From Tetrapyrgos nigripes (Eukaryota; Basidiomycota; Agaricomycetes; Agaricales; Campanellaceae), in contig JAACJM010000252.1 of assembly GCA_013368315.1 (NCBI GenBank), forward strand, positions 53,778 through 117,777: a DNA stretch of 64,000 nt, read 5' to 3'. Positions within the stretch are counted from its first letter, which is position 1. Each line of letters opens with the position of its first letter. The notes beneath the pieces were generated by a model, which saw nothing but the letters and a program-made list of their open reading frames with translations, was not told where the DNA came from and made no database searches. Positions 12,388 to 23,130 of this stretch are shown piece after piece. The position numbers were made by a program, and so were the translations under genes.

Positions 12388-15300
12388 TTGAAGGGGATAA
12401 AGGACAGGTTTAAGAAGGATTTCAAAGCCCTTGCTGCTGACGAGGTTGCACAATCCAAGATTAAAAATGCTAGGATGAAAGGAATGGACATTAGTAGTTA
12501 CAACAGTATCTTTGATACACATGGAGAAGAGTCAGACTATGGAGAAACAGCCCTTCTAGATTTCTATAAGGCAGGTCTCCCAAAGGATCTTTGGAATTTG
12601 GTGGGGCAAATGTGGCTGAAGTGGAAGGACTTTGATGAATATAGAGATAGGGTGATGGACCTTCATTTGGAATGGTTGAATGAGAGAGAAAGAAGGATGT
12701 TGGAAACCATCCTCTATGCCAAGGATGAATTCAGGGTAGCAAGTGTAAATGTGCTTAATATGGGACCAGGTGCTAACTTGATCACAAGGATTACCAAGTG
12801 AAATGGTCAGAACCAATCGGACAGTTCAAACCAATTGCACAGCCAAAGGTTGCAGGTCAGTGTCATCGGGTTCCTATTTGATCCTTTCATTGTTCTTCAG
12901 AATCTACAGCTATTTTTACAGAAGAAGACTTTGGTCAGAAGGATGTTCCGAACCAATGGGAACAGGAGGTGTTAGAGATTCTGTTTGGAAAAGAAGAGGA
13001 GTACCCAACGTCAGATTTGGAATTACCTATTCATGCAGGATTTACAAAGGCTCGAGAACTGGCAGAATCAGCCCAAAAGATGAAAGAGGACGTACCACTT
13101 ACAGATAAGATTCTGCCCCAATATCATCAGTTTTTACCAGTTTTTGACAAACAAACTTCAGAACGATTACTGAGACATGGCAAATGGGATCATGCCATCG
13201 ATCTGAAACCAGATTTTGAACCTTGTCCTTGCAAAACCTATCCCTTATCCCCTAACGAACAAAAGGAACTCGACAACTTCATTAATGAGAACTTGGAAAA
13301 GGAATACATAAGACTGTCAAAGTCTCCTATGGCAAGTCCCTTCTTCTTTGTTAAAAACAAAGACGGAAAGCTATATGCTGTACAGGACTATTGAGCATTA
13401 AATAAAGGAACCATCAAGAATGAATACCCTTTACTGCTCATATCAGAATTGGTAGACAAACTTAAAGGCGCACGAGTTTTCTCAAAAATTGACCTTCAAT
13501 GGGGATATAATAATGTGCAAATAAAAGAAGGAGAGGAGTGGAAAGCTGTGTTCAAGACAAATAGAGGGCTTTTTGAACCAACGGTGATGTTTTTCAGTCT
13601 TATGAACTCTCCTGCAACATTCCAGGCAATGATGAACACCCTTTTTAAGGACCTCATCAATTCTGGAAAGGTGGTCATCTACATGGACAACATCTTGATC
13701 TTCACAGAGACTCTAGAAGAACATTGACAAATGGTTGAACAGGTGCTCTCATGACTCCAGGATAACCACCTTTATGCCAAACCAGAGAAGTGCATCTTTG
13801 AAGCCAATTCAGCAGAGTTCCTAGGTCTCATCATCTCTCACAATACATTGGCCATGGATCCAGTCGAAGTCAAAGGCGTTACCAAATGGCCAACCCCACA
13901 AACAGTCTTGGATTTGGAAATTTCTACCATCGATTCATACAAGACTTTTCAAAAGTCACTCGACCACTTTTCAATCTAACAAAAAAGGATGAACCCTGGA
14001 AATGGTCTGTTGACATGGAAGAAGCCTTTCAGGCACTTAAAGATGTGTTCACTTCCTCACAAGTCCTCTTAATGCCTGATCATTCTAAGCCATATTGAGT
14101 AGAAGTAGATGCTTCTGACTATGCTACAGGAGGCATTCTATCACAGAAAGGGTCCGACAACAAGTGGCATCCAGTCGCCTACCTATCAAAATCCTTATCC
14201 GAGACCAAACGAAACTACAATATTCATGATAAGGAGTTGTTGGCAATTATACAGGCTTTAGAAGCTTGGTGACACTATCTTGAAGGTGCACCACATACTA
14301 TCGAAATCCTTACGGGCCACAAAAACTTGGAATATTTCACTACTTCACAAGCAAGGATGGCTCTGTTTCTTACCAGATTTGATTTCACACTCATCCACAA
14401 ACCTGGAAATCTTAACTGAAGCAACCCTCTCTCTCGAAGACCAGATCATAAAGAGGGGGTTGAAGATGACAACAAGGATAGAGTATTACTCGATCCCAAA
14501 TTCTTCAGAATTTGTGCTATGAGACCAGGAGCAGTAGTTGCAATCAGAGATGCTGAACTGAGAAGACGTATTAAAGAGTGTCCAAAGAAAGACACTGAAG
14601 TTGTGAGTGCTCTCCAAGTCATCTTAAACAATGGTCCACACTCGTTAGTCAAAAACCTACAGGAATGGAATTACGAAGATGGAATCATCCTGTTTTGAGG
14701 AAAAGTTTATGTTCTGAACAATCAACAATTATGAAGAGACATAGTCAAGATGCATCACAATAGTCTTACCACAGGACATCCAGGCCAGTTTAAAACATAC
14801 GAACTGATTAGTAGAGAATTCTGGTGGCCTGGTATGTCAGTATTTGTCTGCAATTATGTTGAAGGGTGTGCTACTTGCCAATTGACCATTAGTCCCAAAC
14901 GAAACTCCAGAAAGACCTTTTGGCACAATTACTACCAACTTCATTACAGATCTTCCAGAATGTGATGGCTCCAACGCAATCCACGTAACAGTAGATCAAT
15001 CAACCAAACTGTAGTAATCTCACCATGCCGAAAAGATATTGACAGTGATGGGACAATTGATGTGCTATTCAATAACACTTGGTGACAGTACAGTCTTTGG
15101 GACAAAATGATATTGGATCAAGGACCCCATTTTGCGAGTCAGGTTATGAGAGGGATATATGCTAAGTTAGGTATCACCTCAGCTCTTAGTACAGCTTATC
15201 ACCTGCAAACAGATGGAGAAACCAAAAGGTTCAATCAAGAACTCGAGCAGTACTTACAAACCTTCTGCACTGCAACTATCATCAAGATGATTGGGTCAAA

Positions 15301-15960
15301 TATTTGCCATACACCAAGTTCTGCCATAATACTTGAGTCCACTTTTCGAATTACTTCATGGATACCTTCCTCAACTCTTTCCCTTGATCAATCCTTCTTC
15401 ACATGTACCAAAAGTCGAAGAACGCCTTCAGAACTTAGAAGCACTATGTGACAAGTTGAAAGCAAGTCTAACAACTGCTGCAGAGTTGATGAAGAGACAA
15501 AATATGGACCATGTAAAGGAAGGGGTAAAGTTTAAAGTTGGAGATAAGGTACTACTGGATGGAAAGAATTTGAAAACAACGAGGCCAAAAGCTAAGTTGG
15601 CAAACCATCGTCATGGACCATTCAAAATCACTGACATAATTGGTGAAGTTAACTATCGTCTCAAACTGCCGAACACCTGGCAAATTCACCCAGTCTTCCA
15701 TACAGAGAAACTGAAGCTCATGGAGTGAACTACCCAGGGGAACCAGCAGAATTACTGCCAGAGGATAACAAGTACAATGTTGAAGTGATTCTAGATTCAA
15801 AGCCAACTAGGAATCAGTGAGGAGTGCAGTACTTGGTCAAGTGGTTAGACTACTCAGACTCAGAGAATTCATGGGAACCAGCATCAGGATTGACAAAATT
15901 GAAAGAGATGATTGAAACTTTCCATCGAGAACACCCAGATGCATATTGTCTGCCAAACCT
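12388..15960 (+). pseudogene. gag-pol remains of the chromovirus
   Basis: A gag-like segment (12388-12801) is followed by pol. RT is recognisable (FSKIDLQWGYNN, VIYMDNILIF with the second catalytic Asp of the YxDD motif replaced by Asn at about 13690), then RNase H ([20 protein letters not shown]), the integrase zinc region and core ([29 protein letters not shown]) and a C-terminal chromodomain-like stretch (YLVKWLDYSDSENSWEPAS). At least ten in-frame TGA codons sit where the relative at 61-64 kb has Arg, plus frameshifts near 13895, 14900, 15000 and 15275. It cannot make a functional protein. Confidence 0.9.
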
Positions 15961-16064
15961 GATATGAGCAGGTTCTACAGTACGTTCAATGGGGATTAAC
16001 ATGGAGGATATTTGGAAAAGTACATGTGTGCTCCAGGTGAAAGCACAGCTTAAAGAGGGGGTAA

Positions 16065-16503
16065 TGTCACAAACTGCTACAGTTCTTTGTCCTCCTTCCT
16101 CTTCTACTTCATTATTGAACCCATTTTCTGATCATTTGTCTATTGCATTTCCTCGATAAACCTTTTAAACTTTATATTACTGATTTTGAACCTTATAGAA
16201 CCTGTCAAACTCTATAATAACTATCAATCAATCTTCCATTCTATCGATCCTATGTTTCTCCTACATTTCTCCACTTTCTCCTATGTTTCCCCTATTTCTC
16301 CTATCTTTTTCCCATCACTTATTCATTACTCTTCTATATAAACCACTAAACATTCTAGCTAGTCCCTTAGTTTGTTCACTTTGTCTCCACTCCGTACTAC
16401 TACTATGCAGTGTAGAGCCTAGTCAGCTTACTCTTGTCTCTTTATATCTCTCTTTACTCTCAATCAATCTCGTTTTGTGTGACTTGTATTGACAACCTTG
16501 ACA
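16065..16503 (+). repeat. 3' LTR of the decayed chromovirus
   Basis: 439 bp, TGTCACAAACTGC...CCTTGACA, directly after the polypurine tract. It differs from the 5' LTR by substitutions and short indels. Confidence 0.85.
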
Positions 16504-17579
16504 ACGTGTTGACATAGTGATCCATCTGAATAATATCTTCTCACATAGTGGGTCGGGTGTAACCTCCTTCCCAAAATTGCCTTTCAATGTTTCCCATAAG
16601 GTCGTGAGTTACAAGCATACATAGTCATATGAGATCTCTTCCAGTGACTGGGAATTGAGCTCAATGCTGCCTAGTGTATTCGTTCATGTACCTAGTAGGG
16701 TTCATGTTGTTCCTGAGTCTCTCGACTGCCCTTCGATTTCACCAAATTACATCTCTGATCCAATGTTGTAAGGCTCTTTGATTATCCAGGTCGCGAGTTA
16801 ACTTAGTGTCCAACTGGTTACTGGTTATTAACACTACTGCCTCCATGTACTCCATAGTAATGATAGCTTCCAAGGCGAATAGTAAGTTTCATGTGGGAAT
16901 TGCATAACAATTAATGGCGTCCTCATCAAGGATATGCATTTGTCAAAATTCAGTCAAAATCCCTTGCAAGGCAGCTTGGTATAGATCGACACATTCTTCC
17001 AGAGTGAGCATAGCTCCTACTCCTTCTGAAGGATTTTGAACAAACACGAAGCCTTCCCATGAGCATAAAGCATAGGATATGATTGGCTGAAGGATGTGGA
17101 TATGATAAAATTGGATGACACAAGTCTTGAAGTCAAATAATGTTTGAATACAGTTAAACATAACATCCCTGTGAACCAAATACGAGATCATTAACTAGAA
17201 AACCCACCCAGCAGTTCTGATTAATCAATCAAGCACTGACACTGCACCCCTAAAACTGGCAGTGACCCATTGTAACATACTGTAGCCAATATACTCCCAT
17301 CTGGTAAGGTGTCAACAGCCAATATGCAACTACAGGTGATGCTCTTTACTGATGAGCGGCACCAATGACCCCTAACAATGATCCGAAGAAGTAGTGAGTT
17401 CCTAAGGAAGATGTTGATGTCTGATGGTAGTACCTGAGGTGCTCAAAGAGGTTCTTGAACAAGTCGACCCCTCCTTGAGGTTTTTGGTACTGACAGAAAA
17501 GGAAGAATGAAGGATAGGATAGGATTGATAAAGATGATTGAATCGATTCCCCTGAATGATGATGGGAGAATTTATCTTC
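16504..17579. other. 5' interior of the minus-strand LTR element
   Basis: Contains two short minus-strand ORFs (16943-17191 and 17346-17585), the first with the phrase MLTLEECVDLYQAALQGILTEF split by no intron. By position these would be the gag end of the LTR element, but I see no diagnostic gag or zinc-knuckle motif. Confidence 0.3.
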
Positions 17580-18316
17580 TGTCACAAACCCTCAAGCCAG
17601 GCTAAACCTCTCAATGCCGAATAGGCTCATCAATGAGGGGAGAATGCCCCAGGAGGAGTCTGGAACCTAGGAGTGACACTACTCACCCACTAAGCCTAAG
17701 CCTATGAGACCAAAGACCTGAGCTGCTGGCAGATCAATCTACTTGCCTGTACAGCAACTGAGATGACAGCAAAGACCTAGACCAAGGAAAATGACAATGG
17801 ATGGTGAATGTAGATGTAAAGGATACAAGAGAGTCATCCAACTGGATTTGCCATGCACAAGTATAGTGCATGTCTCCTCAATTCGCAATGCAGAACAAGC
17901 AAAGAAGAATGAGAGGAAACAACAACAAGATCAATTCTGAGGCTTGAGTACAGAAGAACACTACCTATATATGAGTAGTGAGACCACCTCCTATATCAAG
18001 ACTCTGCAACTAACTCTAGTGCTCCTGTAACTAAATATACTAAACAATTGCGAGTCCCAGGTGGTTCATAGAATGAACAAATCAAATATTAAACAACAAA
18101 TATAAATGTGGAGTGATGAACAGAATGGATAATCGACATAAATGAAATGGAAATAGAATAGGGTGGGGGCACACATAGGTATAATTGAAAAACCCTCTGA
18201 GGGTTTCTGGGCTTAAGTGGTGAACGATGTAAGAGTGACAGATATGGAAATATGAAGGAATATATGGTGTGTGCTGAAGGTGTAGCTGAAGGTGGCTGAG
18301 ACGAAGGTTTCTGACA
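17580..18316 (-). repeat. 5' LTR of the minus-strand element
   Basis: Begins TGTCACAAACCC and ends TTTCTGACA, then CCATT. It aligns with 5694-6464 and lacks a few short blocks present there. Confidence 0.8.
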
Positions 18317-18540
18317 CCATTTAAGGTAAGATTCTACTATTACTGGTCAGGAAGGCCATCACTGGTGGCCTTTTTATGTTCTGAGTGTGTTTTGTACACT
18401 TTCAGAGCCAAGTGATACCATAATGCACATCTATACACCTTCCAGACCATGTTGTACTTTTGGGTCATAAGGTCTCTCCAGACCCCCCCCCCCCAAGATC
18501 TGGTCTCAGGTAGACCAACTGCACACCCCTTGAGAAGGTA

Positions 18541-19058
18541 CATAGTTCACAAAAACCTGAGGTCACTGATGAGCTGTATACAACGTATACAATGTATAGT
18601 AAGTATGCACATACATTGGATACTTAATAAGGTACTTCTATGTCCTTGACATCTGAATATCCTCTCATTCATCAAGATCCTACATAATCTGCCAAGGAAG
18701 TACTTAGCAGAGATGCTGGAATCATTACTTGGTCAGGATATCAATTCCTAGACTCCTGAGGATCATGATTATGATCAAAGCAAGAACTCGGAGGACCTTC
18801 AGAATAACAAGTCAGCATACTGACCGATCCTTGTCATAGCTTGCAGGACTTAGACCCAGGACTGGAGAGTCACTGGATTCACAATCTACTAAGGTATTGG
18901 TTGGAGCACGAGCCACAGTGAGGATGGACAATTCAAGTTTGAAACTTGTAACTTACAATAATTGATTGTACTCTCCTACTAATTGAGGGTATTACAATAA
19001 ATAATGAGTAATCCACCTCTGAACCAAATTCTTAAGTTCTAAACACAGCATTCTAAAT
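18541..19058. other. intergenic, no gene recognised
   Basis: No coding exon or repeat family recognised. It separates the nested transposon from the P450 relic. Confidence 0.35.
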
Positions 19059-19265
19059 CTAATTATGAGCCATTAACACAACTTGCAAAGGTCCCTGTAT
19101 AGTAGTAAAGAAATCCTTAATTGTGCCCTCCCAGCCTTCAATGTCAAAACCTTCAGCAAATCGTATATCATACCTATAAAAGAGGGACAACAAAATAGCC
19201 AACATCTCCTTTTGAGTGAAACCTCTTCCAACACAACTCGCTTGACCATACGAAAGTCATGTGTA
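19059..19265 (-). pseudogene. cytochrome P450 C-terminal fragment
   Basis: Read on the minus strand, one frame gives the heme-loop phrase SYGQASCVGRGF followed by QKEMLAILLSLFYRYD, RFAEGFDIEGWEGTI and a stop at 19059. This matches, residue for residue in spacing, the end of the intact P450 at 23131-25264 (HGAASCVGRALAHKEML, then KFADGFDAESWENTI). The conserved Phe before the heme loop is already lost and nothing upstream belongs to the gene, so this is the last exon of a former paralogue. Confidence 0.8.
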
Positions 19266-19832
19266 TGTGTTCACGGCTTGAAAGGATTTGTCATGCAAAT
19301 GTGTCAACTGTGTTTCAATATGTACCTGCCCATGTCAGTCTTTGACTAGTACTATTATAGTGCAGGCCACCCTCCCCCCCTTGCAAACTGCACCATAACT
19401 CAATGGTGGAAAGCCACCAGGTACCTCAAACATAGCCACATCAGCAATTGAGCTCTACCAAACTACCAGTCCCTCAGGAAGGAGTCTAGGCTTGGAACTC
19501 CCTGAGGCCCCCCAGGCTTCTATCTAATAGTACCCATTGACTATGTACAGTACACTCCCTCTTAACACATACCCCTTGGTAACAGCCAAACACTATGTGC
19601 TATGGAGGGGATTCTGACAGGGGAAGTGGGTTTTTGTTGTCCCAAAATGTATGTGTTAAGAGGGAGTATACCTTTTGATCCTCATGCTTGGACTTCTTGT
19701 CATCACAAACCTTCTTATGAGTGACAATCAACCAGATCTTTCCAACTGGCTGAAACCTGACATGGCATTCATGATGAGATATCCCATACTGGTTGTGTAT
19801 CCTGACATAGGTGTTATGTATGATACGCTTGC
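19266..19832. other. intergenic with one short MITE
   Basis: No gene recognised. Contains the short inverted-repeat element at 19553-19668; the sequence right after it has a short minus ORF of unknown nature that is cut by the solo LTR. Confidence 0.35.
19553..19668. mobile_element. short TA-flanked MITE
   Basis: Ends CACTCCCTCTTAACACATAC and GTATGTGTTAAGAGGGAGT are inverted with one mismatch, both flanked by TA. The TA target and the CTCCCTC start are reminiscent of Stowaway-type (Tc1/mariner) MITEs. Confidence 0.65.
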
Positions 19833-20249
19833 TGTCACGAATCACTGGGTTATTCATTTCTTATCTCCACGGACTACTATTCATCCCTCTCATCTTTACC
19901 ACCATCATCTTCTCTGTCTACAGTTACTATCACTTGATCTGACATATTCATCACTTATCTCCTCCAATTCCTATCTCCATGGACATTCCCACTTATTCAT
20001 TTACTCTCAATTCACTTCTTTTACATATATACCAAAGGACTTGTAGTTAGTTCCTTAGTCTGTTCACTTTGTCTCCACTCTGCTCTCAGTACAGTGCAGT
20101 GTCGAGTATAGTCAGCTACTCATCCCCTACTCGTTTCTACTATTCTTCTATTCTTTCTCTCTCTATATCATCTCGTTTTGTAACTTGTCAATCTATCTGG
20201 TTCATTGTGTGACTTGGGTGGTTATTGCTAAGTGACAATGTTCTTGACA
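19833..20249 (+). mobile_element. solo LTR of the chromovirus family
   Basis: 417 bp beginning TGTCACGAATCACTGG and ending TTCTTGACA, flanked on both sides by CTTGC (19828-19832 and 20250-20254). The exact duplication shows it arose by recombination between the LTRs of one inserted element. Sequence is related to the LTRs at 10025, 16065 and 59860. Confidence 0.85.
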
Positions 20250-20422
20250 CTTGCTTGAGCCATTTTCTAATGGCCTTGGTCTGTGACCGATGATGTTTAC
20301 AGTTGCACTTTGATCAATATGGGTCTATTCTTCCCCTTGTGAGTCTTTTTGACTACCTTCCTTGGTTTGAAGCGGCTAAATCACATTTTACAGATTCCTA
20401 CATCCAACTATTCAATGTGCAT

Positions 20423-20960
20423 GGGTCCTTCAGAGTAGCTGATTCTGCAGGCACAGGCATCACTTAGAGCCAGAATCACCGAAAATATGTACAGAGTAGA
20501 ATCACTGGCTCTGCCAGCTTTGTATATATTTAAACTCTGAATTCACATCATTGTTGACCACACAACAGCCACACAGTTACTCAATGCATCAGTTTTGCTT
20601 CGCTGGCAGTGTCTTCCCCTTCCTACATGTTTCTTCATGACTCAAACACCTGGTAGTCCCAAGAAGAAGAAAGTAGGAGGCTTGGCCACCAAGAAGACAC
20701 ATTCTACAGGCTCTAAGCAGAAGGAAAAGGCAGCTGAAGCAGTGAAGAAGGCCACTAAGGTTCCTACCATCAAAATCAAGTGCGTAATGATGTTTTTACT
20801 GTTGTATGATGGAGTCTTAGATTTCAGTGTTTAAATATATATACAAAGCCAGCAGAGCCAGTGATTCTACTCTCAGCTCTGTACATATTCTCAGTGATTC
20901 TGGCTCTAAGCAATGCCCATGCCCACAGAATCAGCCAGAATCAGCTACTCTGAAGGACCC
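20423..20960. mobile_element. DNA transposon remnant with ~110-bp inverted ends
   Basis: The ends GGGTCCTTCAGAGTAGCTGA and TCAGCTACTCTGAAGGACCC are exact inverts, and similarity continues inward for about 110 bases (AGAGCCAGAATCAC, AGTAGAATCACTGGCTCTG, TTTGTATATAT). Inside is a short ORF (from about 20595) with a Lys-rich start (SPKKKKVGG) ending at a GTAATG, possibly the first exon of a lost transposase. I see no clean target-site duplication, so I do not name a superfamily. Confidence 0.6.
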
Positions 20961-21042
20961 TATTGCATTTTACTTCATACATATTGCCCTTGCTTCTGAA
21001 ATTCAATATTCTCCCTTGACTGACCAATTCTGCATTATACAG

Positions 21043-22141
21043 CTTGCAGTTCTGAGTGCAGCCTCTCTTCCTGGTCGACTCCTTCCAAACATTGCTGCTG
21101 ATAAATGGGGTCCCTTCAACGCCTTGTTACCCTGCATAGGAATCAGTGGAGCTATGATCTTCGCCCTCTACAGGACACTGAAAGTTGGTTCTATGATTGC
21201 GTTCGTTATCATTTATGGTTTCTTCTCTGGAGCATGTGAGTTTTCATGCTGGAACTCATCCAAAGGATTGGGTACTGACTCTTTGTGGCATAAATAGATT
21301 TCTCTCTTGTGCCTCCATTGGTTGCTTCTTTAGCAAACACTGGAAGCAAATCCCCGTAAATACACTGCCATACAGGGGTATTACAGGAGTATTACAGACA
21401 CATATATTTTTCAGAACAATCCTGTAAGACTGCTGTAAATCAGAGTGGATTACAGCAACATTTCAGTGTGACATAGTGTCACAGTAATACATTCTGTAAT
21501 ACTGCCAAGAAATACAGAGGTATTTCAGAGTGACACTGGAAGAAATTCCTGTAATTACCCTGCCATACAGGGGTATTACAGCAGCCTTACGACAAGTCCA
21601 GGAATTTCTTCCAGTGTCACTCTGAAATACCTTTGTATTTCTCAGCAGTATTACAGAATGTATTACTGTGACACTATGTCACACTGAAATGTTGCTGTAA
21701 TCCCCCCTGCTTTACAGCAGTCTTACAGGATTGTTCTGAAAAATATATGTGTTTGTAATACTCCTGTAATGTAAGGTGTATTACTTATTGAATGACTTGT
21801 AGTAAGGCTGCTGTAATACCCCTGTATGGTGGTGTATTTACAGGGATTTGCTTCCAGTGAAAGGGACTGCGTGAGATAGGGTGTGTACTGCTGTATTATG
21901 CTTTCAGCCTCTCAGAAACTTTGACTGTTTTTTGATTAGAATCTGATTCAGTATTGCATATGTGATTGCTGGCCTTGGTTTCCTCGTGGGTCCTCCTATC
22001 GACAGTCAACTTATCAGCACTCGCAATTTTGTCTGGTCAAAAGCCATCATACTCAGTGGCATCGCCGTCTTAGCAGGATTCTTCTTACTCCTCCTCGTTC
22101 ATTTGATGCAGGAGAAGAGGAAAGGCACGAAGCTCGTTTAG
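21043..22141 (+). pseudogene. MFS transporter (monocarboxylate-permease-like), C-terminal half, disrupted
   Basis: From 21043 the frame reads LAVLSAASLPGRLLPNIAAD, typical of the TM8 region of fungal MCT-type MFS carriers, then an intron at about 21236-21292 (GTGAGT...AATAG), then FSLVPPLVASLA. There the coding exon is interrupted by the foldback element 21338-21859. After it, the exon resumes, a second intron ends at 21951 (TTCAG), and the last exon (21952-22141) reads IAYVIAGLGFLVGPPID and ends in a stop after a basic tail. The N-terminal half is missing; a transposon remnant (20423-20960) lies where it should be. By position it may have been the exporter or a substrate carrier of the adjacent biosynthetic cluster. 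Confidence 0.75.
21338..21859. mobile_element. CACTA-like foldback MITE inside an MFS exon
   Basis: Ends CACTGGAAGCAAATCCC and GGGATTTGCTTCCAGTG are exact inverts, flanked by AAA on both sides (21335-21337 and 21860-21862). A CACTG start with a three-base duplication fits CACTA/CMC elements. The two halves pair over most of their length, and the centre holds a second inverted unit (CACTGGAAGAAATTCC at about 21533 and GGAATTTCTTCCAGTG at about 21619). Confidence 0.75.
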
Positions 22142-23130
22142 GTAGAGCAGAAATCAGTGTTGGGTTGGGTTGGGCTGGGAATCTGACCTCAACCTCAATG
22201 TTCTGTGATATCAATGGGATTGGACTGTGTTGCTTGCTGGTTTGAGTTTTGGCCAATTGTTCGCGTACATATGCATGTTTGTATTCATCTTAGTTTGGAA
22301 TGATATGATTATAACGCCCTTAAACTTTCCATGGAAAACTTCCCTTCCCTACTTGTATTCCACCGAGCGGGAATCATGGTGCCTTTTGTTTTAAACAAAT
22401 GAAAAATGAACTGTGTTGATTCGACTCAGAGGGTGCCACGTATGTAAAACATACAAGTTTTTGTGAGCGGTTTCTCCGGATACTTGCCTAGCTCACATAA
22501 AGGCCAAAGCAGATTGGGTTTCTCTGCGACTGCGATGATCACTCTTTCACGAAGAATATTGATTAGAATCATGGCCATTATTTTATTTTTGACAATGGTT
22601 TCAAAAGGGCTGATCAAACTTGGATCAAAGGCTTCAGCCGGGCCATCCCGATGTGTATAAAAGTAGTTTATTCGAACAGCGACGTAAGAGAAGACGAAAG
22701 GTCCCCCACTCGAGTGCCATCGGTTTGGAAAAAAAAAAAGAAACAGTCAGGCACTGACAGGCCTATTGAGAGTCTTCTCTTGCGAAAAAAACATACGAAC
22801 GCCAAGTCCTCAGCGTGGCATTTTCATCAACTGAAACCGATACAGCGACCCAGAAGTAATCATCGTCGCAACTTGAAGACGTTGTACTGTACGGGTGTCT
22901 CGAGAAAATAATATTGTGTGGACCTTTCGTAGAAATTTGCAAACCGCCTCCTCGTATAATGCCAAGTATGCATCCATTTTGTTGGAACTAGTATATAGTG
23001 GCACAAGCTCCCATGAAATCCGGTCTGAGCATACAGAAAGTTGTGGGCGTCCTACTATTGCCATGCAACTTGTAATACCGCAACAAACTCATCCGACTCC
23101 AATGAACAGCCCTACAAACTCAAAAAGACC
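22142..23130. other. intergenic, no gene recognised
   Basis: Lies between the 3' ends of the MFS relic and the P450. Short ORFs here have no recognisable domain. Presumably contains both 3' UTRs. Confidence 0.4.

Larger units (their letters stand above)
10025..16503 (+). mobile_element. decayed Ty3/gypsy chromovirus
   Basis: Direct repeats at 10025-10456 and 16065-16503 begin TGTCAC and end TTGACA. Flanks are ACATG (10020-10024) and ACGTG (16504-16508), a five-base duplication with one CpG-type change. A polypurine tract AAAGAGGGGGTAA precedes the right LTR. The interior carries gag, RT, RNase H, integrase and chromodomain-like remains with many stops. It is inserted in the LTR element at 5694-18316. 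Its closest relative in the window is the chromovirus at 61-64 kb. Confidence 0.9.
5694..18316 (-). mobile_element. LTR retrotransposon without recognisable pol, inserted in the MITE
   Basis: Two direct repeats of about 0.75 kb (5694-6464 and 17580-18316) both begin TGTCA and end TGACA, and the unit is flanked by CCATT on both sides (5689-5693 and 18317-18321). A polypurine tract read on the minus strand, TATAAGAGGGGTAA, abuts the left repeat, so the element runs on the minus strand and the left repeat is the 3' LTR. Without the inner gypsy insertion its interior is about 4.6 kb. I find no protease, reverse transcriptase or integrase motif in it, so it is probably a non-autonomous, LARD-like element. 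Confidence 0.8.
5381..18532. mobile_element. hAT-like MITE, split by nested retrotransposons
   Basis: The left end CAAGAGGTGTGCAG at 5381 and the right end CTGCACACCCCTTG ending at 18532 are inverted with one mismatch, and both are flanked by the same eight bases AGAAGGTA (5373-5380 and 18533-18540). Eight-base duplications are typical of hAT elements. The element itself is only 5381-5693 plus 18322-18532, about 524 bp; the rest is inserted. A nearly equal-sized uninterrupted relative at 42554-43081 confirms both ends, including the C-rich subterminal tracts and the TTCCTAAAAAGGAAA block. No transposase remains, so this is a non-autonomous copy. Confidence 0.85.

Noticed and set aside
20595..20834. 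Lys-rich 79-codon ORF as a host gene
   Set aside because: It lies wholly between the inverted ends of a DNA transposon remnant.
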